DNA of 8,225 bases. Origin: Clostridiales bacterium (GTDB taxonomy: Bacteria > Bacillota > Dehalobacteriia > UBA4068). Position 1 is the stretch's first letter; every line of letters begins with the position of its first letter. Of the stretch, positions 1 to 4,887 are shown piece by piece. The notes below the pieces were generated by a model that saw only the letters and a list, made by a program, of their open reading frames with translations, was not told the DNA's origin and did no database searches. The position numbers were made by a program, and so were the translations under genes. The stretch covers positions 1-8,225 of the forward strand of contig WRDJ01000017.1 in assembly GCA_009783495.1 (NCBI GenBank). The letters run 5' to 3'.

Positions 1-1079
1 GTTCTTATCACCAGCGCACCGGCGGCGACTGGTGCATTTACCCCATGTATGACTATGCCCATCCCCTCTCCGACGCGCTGGAGGGCATCACCCATTCCGT
101 CTGCACCTTGGAATTTGAGAATCACCGCCCGCTTTACGACTGGGTGCTGGATAATCTCGACGTGCCCTGCCGCTCGCGCCAGATCGAGTTCGCCCGTTTG
201 AACATTACACATACCGTGATGTCCAAGCGCAAGTTGCGCTGCCTGGTGGAAAAGGGCCATGTTTCCGGCTGGGACGACCCGCGCATGCCGACCCTGGCGG
301 GGCTGCGGCGGCGCGGTTATACGCCCTCGGCCATCCGCTCCTTCTGCGAAAAAATCGGCGTAGCCAAGGCCGACAGCACGGTGGAGATCGGGCTTCTGGA
401 GCATTGCATCCGCGAAGATTTAAACGCGGCGGTCAAGCGCGTCATGGCGGTGCTGCGGCCTTTGAAACTGACCCTCACGAACTATCCGCAAGGGCAAAAG
501 GAATTGCTCCCGGCAGACAATAACCCGGAAAACCCCGCTGAGGGGCAGCGGGAAATGCCCTTCAGCCGCTCCCTTTATATCGAGCGCGACGACTTCATGG
601 AAGAGCCGCCCAAGGGCTTCCACCGCCTCTCCCCGGGCGGGGAAGTGCGGCTCAAACACGCCTTTATCATCAAATGCGAACAGGTGATAAAAGATGAAGC
701 GGGCAATGTCGCCGAGCTGCTCTGCACTTATGACCCGCTTTCCAAAAGCGGGGCCGACCAAAGCGGCAAAAAGGTCAAGGGCACCATCCACTGGGTGGAG
801 GCGGAAAGCGCCGCCGACCTGGAGATTCGCCTCTATGACCATCTTCTTTCCGGAGAGGACGCGGAGGGAGACGATTTGGCCGGGCGGCTCAATCCCGCTT
901 CCTTGGTCGTCGAGCGGGGCAAGGGCGAAGCTTGGTTGGCCGGGACGCCCACGGGCGCGCGCTATCAGTTTTTGCGCCAGGGTTATTTCATCAAAGACGC
1001 GGATTCCGGCGCGCAGCGGCCCGTTTTCAACCGCATCGTGCCGCTCAAAGACAGTTGGGCCAAGCTGCAGGGCAAATAG
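1..1079 (+). CDS. glnS: Glutaminyl-tRNA synthetase, C-terminal part (5' end outside window)
   Basis: Cytoplasmic class I aminoacyl-tRNA synthetase that charges tRNA-Gln with glutamine using ATP. The reading frame is open to the left edge (first full codon at base 3), so 358 residues are present and the N-terminal part with the HIGH motif is missing. Visible family marks are WCIYPMYDYAHPLSDALEG just inside the window, then HSVCTLEF, the KMSKS-equivalent VMSKRKL (bases 216-236), GWDDPRMPTLAGLRRRGY and CIREDLN. These are followed by the two beta-barrel anticodon-binding domains, with KGTIHWV, EIRLYD and a final PVFNRIVPLKDSWAK. The Tyr of MYD and Cys of HSVC match E. coli Tyr211 and Cys229 of the glutamine pocket (recalled alignment). 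It stops at the usual end and carries no YqeY-like extension, which some anaerobes fuse here. Many Firmicutes lack this enzyme and use GatCAB instead. The methionine at 45 is internal, not a start. Confidence 0.97.
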   Translation, partial: SYHQRTGGDWCIYPMYDYAHPLSDALEGITHSVCTLEFENHRPLYDWVLDNLDVPCRSRQIEFARLNITHTVMSKRKLRCLVEKGHVSGWDDPRMPTLAGLRRRGYTPSAIRSFCEKIGVAKADSTVEIGLLEHCIREDLNAAVKRVMAVLRPLKLTLTNYPQGQKELLPADNNPENPAEGQREMPFSRSLYIERDDFMEEPPKGFHRLSPGGEVRLKHAFIIKCEQVIKDEAGNVAELLCTYDPLSKSGADQSGKKVKGTIHWVEAESAADLEIRLYDHLLSGEDAEGDDLAGRLNPASLVVERGKGEAWLAGTPTGARYQFLRQGYFIKDADSGAQRPVFNRIVPLKDSWAKLQGK

Positions 1080-1084
1080 AGCGC

Positions 1085-1121
1085 AAAAAGAGGTTCGGGG
1101 CTGTTTCCCGAACCTCTTTTT
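1085..1121. terminator. Bidirectional intrinsic terminator between glnS and the DUF6440 gene
   Basis: A perfect 15-bp inverted repeat (AAAAAGAGGTTCGGG at 1085-1099, its complement at 1107-1121) encloses a 7-nt loop. The stem has an A-run on one side and a T-run on the other, so it gives a hairpin plus U-tract in both directions. It lies 5 bp after the glnS stop and 3 bp beyond the stop of the convergent small gene, so it probably ends both transcripts. Confidence 0.93.
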
Positions 1122-1124
1122 TGT

Positions 1125-1301
1125 TTATCTGTTGATCACCGGTTTGCCCTCTTTGTCAAGAAGCGGCGTGAGCCCCCCGCCGTAACCGCTCCCGACATAA
1201 ACATAATGAACGCCTGTTTCCTTGTCGCGGAAGATTTTGATGATTTGCCCCAGTTCGCTGCCTTCCTTCATTATGACCTCAAAACGCTTTTCCTTCGCCA
1301 T
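1125..1301 (-). CDS. DUF6440 family small protein (58 aa)
   Basis: A short complete gene reading ATG (1301-1299) to TAA (1127-1125). The product starts MAKEKRFEVIMKEG, continues with a DKETGVHYVYV segment, a glycine-rich SGYGGGLTPLLD motif and ends KEGKPVINR. The pattern (basic N-terminus, xxDKxTGVxY, GGLTPLLDxxGKPV) matches my recollection of DUF6440, a family of roughly 50-60 aa cytosolic proteins of unknown function, common in Firmicutes. There is no signal peptide or membrane segment. An AAGGAGG ribosome binding site lies 7 nt before the ATG. It converges on glnS and shares its terminator. It lies 214 bp downstream of lpd on the same strand, too far for a clear operon. No biochemical role can be assigned. 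I am confident the gene is real and fairly confident of the family. Confidence 0.85.
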   Translation of the reverse strand: MAKEKRFEVIMKEGSELGQIIKIFRDKETGVHYVYVGSGYGGGLTPLLDKEGKPVINR

Positions 1302-1308
1302 GACAAAA

Positions 1309-1315
1309 CCTCCTT
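1309..1315 (-). promoter_or_regulatory. Ribosome binding site of the DUF6440 gene
   Basis: AAGGAGG on the minus strand, 7 nt before the ATG at 1301. It is a near-perfect anti-16S match and is the main reason, with the protein pattern, to accept this short gene. Confidence 0.85.
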
Positions 1316-1321
1316 TTTATG

Positions 1322-1349
1322 ATTTTAACAATGATAACCGGAGAGGCAA
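1322..1349 (-). promoter_or_regulatory. Possible sigma-70 type promoter for the DUF6440 gene
   Basis: On the minus strand, TTGCCT (1349-1344) and TAAAAT (1327-1322) are separated by 16 bp and lie just upstream of the ribosome binding site. Initiation would fall near 1315, leaving a very short leader that starts at about the ribosome binding site. The -35 box is imperfect and the leader is unusually tight, so this is tentative. Confidence 0.35.
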
Positions 1350-1355
1350 TCCCCA

Positions 1356-1381
1356 CCCCAAAAACCTAAAGGTTCTCGGGG
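1356..1381 (-). other. RNA hairpin favoured on the minus strand
   Basis: In minus-strand RNA, CCCCGAGAACC (1381-1371) pairs with GGTTTTTGGGG (1366-1356) across a TTTA loop, giving 11 pairs including two G-U wobbles. On the plus strand those two wobbles become A-C mismatches, so the structure is better as lpd-strand RNA. No T-run follows, so it is not a standard terminator. It could protect the 3' end of lpd mRNA or be part of a repeat. Confidence 0.6.
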
Positions 1382-1460
1382 GCCCTGGTTTCAGCGAGCA
1401 GAGCCAGGAGCGAGGAAAGCGAGGGATTTAGTGAAAGCATTAACGGGGAGCCCTGTCTTT

Positions 1461-1488
1461 TTCTGACTTCTGTCCTCTGACCTCTGTC
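1461..1488. repeat. Four tandem 7-bp units, G(A/T)CAGA(G/A)
   Basis: Read on the minus strand from 1488 to 1461, the units are GACAGAG, GTCAGAG, GACAGAA and GTCAGAA. They also form a 14-bp duplication with one extra variable base at each unit end. A partial GACAG recurs at 1457-1453 after three A residues. The repeat lies 27 bp after the lpd stop and codes for nothing evident. Confidence 0.85.
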
Positions 1489-1515
1489 TATGCGCCGCTT
1501 ATGTTGCCGATCCCG

Positions 1516-2898
1516 TTAAATATTTATCGGAGTGCCCAGCGCCATATGCGCCGCCTCCATTAAGGCTTCGACGATGGTGGGGTGCGGGTGGATGACTTGC
1601 GCCAGCTCTTGCACGCCCAGGCCCCGGCTTATGGCCAAGGCAGCCTCGCCAATGATGTCCGTGGCATGGGGGGCCAAAATATGCACGCCCAGGATTTTGC
1701 CGCTTTCTCTGGCGAAAACGATCTTGACCATGCCCTCGGTTTGCGCCATGGCATGGGCCTTGGCCGAAGCGGAAAGCGGGAAAACGGCCTTTTGGAAATC
1801 CAGACCGGCGTTGATGGCCTCTTCCTCGCTTAAGCCCACGCTGGCCAGTTCCGGGCTGCTGTAAATGCAGGTCGGGACGATGGAAAGATTGATGCCGCTC
1901 TCTCCTCCCAGAAGATGCTCCATGGCTGCCATGCCCTGCGCCGAGGCCAGATGAGCCAACTGCATGCCGCCCAGCACGTCGCCGATGGCTGCGATATGCG
2001 GCTGATTGGTGAGGAAATTTTTATCCACCGGGATGCCCTTTTCGCTATAGGCCACGCCGGCGGCTTCCAGACAAAGCCCCTGCGTATATGGCACGCGGCC
2101 GGAAGCCAGCAGGATCAGGTCGGCCTCCACGGCTTTTTGTTTGCCCTCCGCCAAGTTGACGGTCAGGAGTGTCTTGCCGGCGGCGTTTTTCTGCATATCC
2201 GCGACGGAAGCGGAAAAAAAGCAGCTTATCCCCTGCCGTTTCAGCAGCTGCGCCAAACGGGCCGTCATTTCCCGGTCCATGCCGGAGAGGATGCGCGGCC
2301 CGCGCGCTATCATGGTCACTTTGGCGCCCAAGTCGTTGTAAATGCCGGCGAATTCCACGGCGATCACCCCGCTGCCCACAATGGCCAGCGCCTCGGGAAT
2401 TTTTTCCGGGCAGAGCATTTCGTCGCTGCCGACCACCGCGGAGCTATCCCCCGAAAAAGGCAGCTTTCGCAGCATAGAACCGGTGGCGACAATGAATTTC
2501 TGCGCCGTGAGCGCGCGCGAACCAAGGGTGAGGGTGTGCGCGTCCGTGAAGGCGGCCTCCTCAGCGAAAACGTCAACGCCGTTTTTCTTCATCAGAAAGG
2601 CCACGCCGTTACGCATACGCGACACGATTTCGTCTTTTCTTTTCATCACGCGGGGCCAATCCACCGTCAGTCCTTGCGTGATGAAGCCGAAACGCGCGCC
2701 GTCGCGCACAGAGGCCGCCCTTTGCGCGGATTCGATCAGCGATTTGGTGGGCACGCAGCCGCGGTTGAGGCAGCAGCCGCCCAAAGCCTCTTTTTCGATG
2801 AGGGCCACCTTGGCGCCCAGCTGCGCCCCCCTGATGGCCGCCACATAACCGCCGGGGCCGCCGCCGATCACGGCAACGTCATAATCATATTGAGTCAT
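1516..2898 (-). CDS. lpdA: Dihydrolipoyl dehydrogenase (E3)
   Basis: Cytoplasmic FAD-dependent enzyme that reoxidises dihydrolipoamide with NAD+ in 2-oxoacid dehydrogenase complexes or the glycine cleavage system. The 460-aa length is normal. Order of motifs: FAD-binding VIGGGPGGYVAA (residues 10-21), redox disulfide CLNRGC (Cys43, Cys48), a second nucleotide-binding fold VGSGVIAVEF (174-183), ASGRVP (265-270), the FAD-contacting AIGDVLGGMQLAHLASAQG (304-322), and the dimer-interface catalytic HPHPTIVE (His439, Glu444). An extra Cys42 directly precedes the redox pair, where Thr is usual. The start is supported by an AGGAGC site 6-7 nt upstream. No E1, E2 or lipoyl-protein gene is nearby, so the partner complex cannot be told from context. 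Mercuric or glutathione reductases share the fold, but the HPHPTIVE end and the spacing favour E3. The region 5' to it contains strong RNA structures. Confidence 0.95.
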   Translation of the reverse strand: MTQYDYDVAVIGGGPGGYVAAIRGAQLGAKVALIEKEALGGCCLNRGCVPTKSLIESAQRAASVRDGARFGFITQGLTVDWPRVMKRKDEIVSRMRNGVAFLMKKNGVDVFAEEAAFTDAHTLTLGSRALTAQKFIVATGSMLRKLPFSGDSSAVVGSDEMLCPEKIPEALAIVGSGVIAVEFAGIYNDLGAKVTMIARGPRILSGMDREMTARLAQLLKRQGISCFFSASVADMQKNAAGKTLLTVNLAEGKQKAVEADLILLASGRVPYTQGLCLEAAGVAYSEKGIPVDKNFLTNQPHIAAIGDVLGGMQLAHLASAQGMAAMEHLLGGESGINLSIVPTCIYSSPELASVGLSEEEAINAGLDFQKAVFPLSASAKAHAMAQTEGMVKIVFARESGKILGVHILAPHATDIIGEAALAISRGLGVQELAQVIHPHPTIVEALMEAAHMALGTPINI

Positions 2899-2980
2899 AA
2901 AAGCTCCTGTTCTTTTTTTGCAAAATATGTTAGAATGAAAATGGTGTTGAACACCCTTCCCGGAGAAGCGGCTTTTATGA
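2895..2980 (-). promoter_or_regulatory. Possible start-site-sequestering pairing in the lpd leader
   Basis: The lpd start region reads GCTTTTATGA on the minus strand (2904-2895) and includes the ATG. Its exact 10-base complement TCATAAAAGC lies upstream at 2980-2971. Pairing would hide the start codon and abut the GGAG ribosome binding site (2907-2904). This is seen in the sequence; a regulatory role is inference. Confidence 0.4.
2943..2955. promoter_or_regulatory. Operator-like palindrome upstream of lpd
   Basis: GGTGTT-G-AACACC is a perfect 6-bp inverted repeat with a 1-bp centre, 45-57 bp before the lpd start codon and next to an AT-rich stretch that could hold a promoter. It could bind a dimeric regulator or form a small hairpin. 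I do not recognise the regulator. Confidence 0.4.
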
Positions 2981-3053
2981 AGGGGCTGCCGCTAACCCGG
3001 GGTCCCCAAAAGACTCTTTTCCGTCTTTTGGGGCGGAAATGCGGCAACCCCCT
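2980..3053 (-). other. Two-tier RNA hairpin between lgt and lpd
   Basis: In minus-strand RNA the outer stem pairs AGGGGGTTGCCGC (3053-3041) with GCGGCAGCCCCTT (2992-2980), 13 pairs with two G-U wobbles. The inner stem pairs CCCCAAAAGAC (3033-3023) with GTCTTTTGGGG (3014-3004), 11 perfect pairs around an 8-nt loop. An asymmetric internal loop of 7 and 11 nt separates them. It begins 11 nt after the lgt stop. No T-tract follows the inner or outer stem, so it is not a classical intrinsic terminator. It could act as an mRNA 3' stabiliser for lgt, an attenuator before lpd, or a repeat element. Confidence 0.7.
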
Positions 3054-3064
3054 GAATAGAAAAA

Positions 3065-3889
3065 TTATTTTCTTTTTTTCTTCTTTTTCGGTTTTTGCTT
3101 TGTTCGCCAGGTAGGCGCCGGGGCCGCCGACGGATAGACGTTGACCAAGGGGTTCTTCCGCAGGAAATAGAGCAACAAGCCGCCGCCGGCCATGCAGGCC
3201 AGGGAAACCAGGCTGGAAGCGGGGATGCTGAAAAGGCCCAGATCCACGGGCACCGCATCCTCGCGGATGAACTCGATGAAGAAGCGACCGAAAGAATAGA
3301 GGATGAAATACCAAGCCAGCGCCTGACCGTGGCGGTGCGGGCGTTTGAGGAACCAGATCAAGGCGAAGAAAACCGCCACGTTCCACAGGCTTTCATAGGC
3401 AAATGTGGGATGCACCCACTGCCCGTTGACCTTGATGGCCCAGGGCAAGGTGGTGGGGGTGCCATAGGCCTCCTGGTTGACATAGTTGCCCCAGCGACCG
3501 ATGGCCTGAGCGATGGCCACGCCGGGCACGATGGCGTCGGTCATGGCTAAAAAAGGCAACTTCTTGATTTTGGTATAGATGATGGCAAAGGCCAGGCCGA
3601 CGAAAAGCCCGCCGTGGATGGCCAGCCCGCCTTCCCAGATGGCGAGTATCTTGCCCGGGTTATGGGAAAACAAGTTCCAGTGGGTGAATACATAATAGAG
3701 TCTGGCGCCGATGATGGCGAGGGGCAGGCCGATGACGCACATGGTGAGAAATTCGTCCGGGTTGAGTTTTTGGCGGCGGAATTGCCTTTCCACCCACCAG
3801 ATGCCCACGATCATCCCCAGGACGATGATGATCCCATACCAGCGGATCTCCAATTTGCCGATTTCGAAGGCTGTTGCTGTAATATCCAT
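3065..3889 (-). CDS. lgt: Prolipoprotein diacylglyceryl transferase
   Basis: Integral inner-membrane enzyme for the first step of lipoprotein maturation: it moves diacylglyceryl from phosphatidylglycerol to the lipobox cysteine of prolipoproteins. The 274-aa product has about seven hydrophobic segments. Family motifs in order are RWYGIIIVLG (16-25), GARLYYVFTH (61-70), the essential HGGL (His92), the signature GRWGNYVNQE (131-140), YESLWN (165-170) and GRFFIEFIRED (201-211, Arg202 and Glu206). The end is unusual: after the last membrane helix comes a Pro/Ala linker and a tail with nine basic residues in the last eleven, presumably cytoplasmic. The ATG at 3889 is chosen over one 11 codons upstream because a GGAGGG site lies 5 nt before it. 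It is divergent from the DUF2156 operon and 166 bp upstream of lpd on the same strand. Confidence 0.97.
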   Translation of the reverse strand: MDITATAFEIGKLEIRWYGIIIVLGMIVGIWWVERQFRRQKLNPDEFLTMCVIGLPLAIIGARLYYVFTHWNLFSHNPGKILAIWEGGLAIHGGLFVGLAFAIIYTKIKKLPFLAMTDAIVPGVAIAQAIGRWGNYVNQEAYGTPTTLPWAIKVNGQWVHPTFAYESLWNVAVFFALIWFLKRPHRHGQALAWYFILYSFGRFFIEFIREDAVPVDLGLFSIPASSLVSLACMAGGGLLLYFLRKNPLVNVYPSAAPAPTWRTKQKPKKKKKRK

Positions 3890-3894
3890 TTTTT

Positions 3895-3900
3895 CCCTCC
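3895..3900 (-). promoter_or_regulatory. Ribosome binding site that fixes the lgt start
   Basis: GGAGGG on the minus strand, 5 nt before the ATG at 3889. It lies inside the longer reading frame starting at 3922, whose extra residues MTFKLFLRREK do not fit the Lgt family N-terminus, so translation from 3889 is preferred. Confidence 0.85.
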
Positions 3901-3957
3901 GTAAAAATAGTTTAAATGTCACACTTCTATATTCTACTACATTTTATTTATTTTGGC
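3901..3957. promoter_or_regulatory. AT-rich divergent promoter region for lgt and the DUF2156 operon
   Basis: The 57 bp between the two ribosome binding sites are strikingly AT-rich against GC-rich neighbours, as expected where two divergent promoters lie. Candidate -10 boxes include TATATT near 3928 on plus and TAAACT (3914-3909) on minus, the latter 16 bp from a poor -35 TAGAAT. No box pair matches the consensus well, so I mark the region and not single promoters. Confidence 0.45.
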
Positions 3958-3964
3958 AAAGGAG
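3958..3964 (+). promoter_or_regulatory. Ribosome binding site that fixes the DUF2156 start
   Basis: AAAGGAG, 6 nt before the ATG at 3971. It lies downstream of the alternative ATG at 3953, so the shorter protein starting MNLKPISLRD is preferred. Confidence 0.85.
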
Positions 3965-3970
3965 TTTTTT

Positions 3971-4873
3971 ATGAATCTCAAACCTATTTCCCTGCGCGAT
4001 AAGGAGCTCTTCAACGAATATCTGTCCGGTTGCCCCAACAAGACCGCCTTATATAACTTTACCTCTCTTTTCATCTGGAAAGACTGGGGCGGCGGCTCTT
4101 CCTGGCAAGTGGCGGAGGGCGCCCTCTGCGTTTATAAGCGCATCCAAGAGCGCGTATACAACCTGCCGCCCATCTCCGCCGACGAAAACAAGGCCGCCGC
4201 CGCCGTGGAGTTTTTGCTCGAGCAAAGCCAAAAAGACGGGCGCCCGCTCCTTTTCTATGAGGTGACGGAAGAGCTTCTGGCCTTTTTCCGCAAGCATTGG
4301 CCGGAAAAATTCGCGGCCAAAGAACACCGCAACGGCTCCAACTATATTTATCGAACTGCCGACCTGATAAACCTCTCCGGTAAAGCCTATGCCGCCAAAC
4401 GCAACCATATCAACAGCTTCGTCAGGGAACACCCGCAACACGCCCTGTTGCCGCTCACGCCCGATCTCATCCCCCAATGCCGGGATTATATGCGGGAATG
4501 GCTCGATTCCCGCGACAAAGAGAAGAACCCGACCTTTTTTTCCGAATATGCCGGAACCATGCTGGCTTTGGATAATTTCAGCGAACTCGATTGCCGGGGG
4601 GCCTGCCTGGTGTCGGGGCGGGAGATGTTCGGCTTCACCGTCGGGGAGACGCTGAATAAAGACACGGCGCTCATCCATATAGAAAAAGCCACCGCCACGG
4701 TGAACGGGGCTTATCCCCTGGTCAATCAGCTGTTCCTGCGCCAGTTCTGGCGGGAATATCCCTTCGTCAACCGCTGCGAGGACCTAGGCGACCCCGGCCT
4801 GCGCAAGGCCAAACTCAGCTATCACCCCTGCCGCCTGGAAACGGTTTATCATCTGCGTTTTAACGGCGAATAG
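3971..4873 (+). CDS. DUF2156 (LPG_synthase_C-like) protein
   Basis: A 300-aa soluble protein of the DUF2156 / phosphatidylglycerol lysyltransferase C-terminal family, which has a tandem GNAT-like fold. In MprF-type enzymes this domain moves an aminoacyl group from aminoacyl-tRNA to phosphatidylglycerol; standalone members like this one lack the membrane flippase part and their substrate is unsettled. Marks are the early LYNFTSLFIWKDW (28-39), the family hallmark LSGKAYAAKRNHINSF (135-150), a central REMFGFTVGETL with IHIEKA (235-240), and the conserved end NRCEDLGDPGLRKAKLSYHP (267-286). No signal peptide or membrane segment is visible. It opens a three-gene operon with only 14 bp to the Eis-like gene, and is divergent from lgt, whose substrate is also phosphatidylglycerol. 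Family assignment is firm; substrate is unknown. Confidence 0.9.
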   Translation: MNLKPISLRDKELFNEYLSGCPNKTALYNFTSLFIWKDWGGGSSWQVAEGALCVYKRIQERVYNLPPISADENKAAAAVEFLLEQSQKDGRPLLFYEVTEELLAFFRKHWPEKFAAKEHRNGSNYIYRTADLINLSGKAYAAKRNHINSFVREHPQHALLPLTPDLIPQCRDYMREWLDSRDKEKNPTFFSEYAGTMLALDNFSELDCRGACLVSGREMFGFTVGETLNKDTALIHIEKATATVNGAYPLVNQLFLRQFWREYPFVNRCEDLGDPGLRKAKLSYHPCRLETVYHLRFNGE

Positions 4874-4887
4874 AAACGGAGGATAAT

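Larger units (their letters stand above)
1302..1515. other. Intergenic stretch with repeat and hairpin, no gene
   Basis: This 214-bp gap separates lpd from the DUF6440 gene. I see no credible coding sequence: the plus-strand open frame here is antisense to the small gene and lacks any family likeness. It contains a possible promoter, a strong hairpin (1356-1381), a weaker stem CCTGG (1384-1388) with CCAGG (1404-1408), three copies of GCGAG (1394, 1410, 1419), and the heptamer repeat at 1461-1488. No T-tract terminator follows lpd. The density of short repeats suggests a dispersed intergenic element, but a second copy would be needed to show that. Confidence 0.6.

Noticed and set aside
1222..1431. 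69-codon plus-strand open frame in the lpd downstream gap
   Set aside because: It overlaps the DUF6440 gene in antisense, has no ribosome binding site and no recognisable protein pattern.
1316..1515. Riboswitch or T-box before the DUF6440 gene
   Set aside because: The hairpins do not show the conserved core of any riboswitch class I know, and no T-box sequence is present.
2908..2936. Possible plus-strand promoter with TAGAAT upstream of lpd
   Set aside because: No acceptable -35 at 16-18 bp, and transcription would run antisense to the lgt end with no gene to serve.
3065..3100. Programmed frameshift in the A-run at the lgt end
   Set aside because: The run is not in the phase of a classical slippery heptamer followed by a fitting overlapping frame, and the stop follows at once.
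1915..3114. 399-codon open frame on the plus strand opposite lpd
   Set aside because: It is antisense to a clear dihydrolipoyl dehydrogenase, its product is His/Arg/Ala-rich and resembles no family, and it lacks a proper ribosome binding site. It is a by-product of GC-rich codon use.
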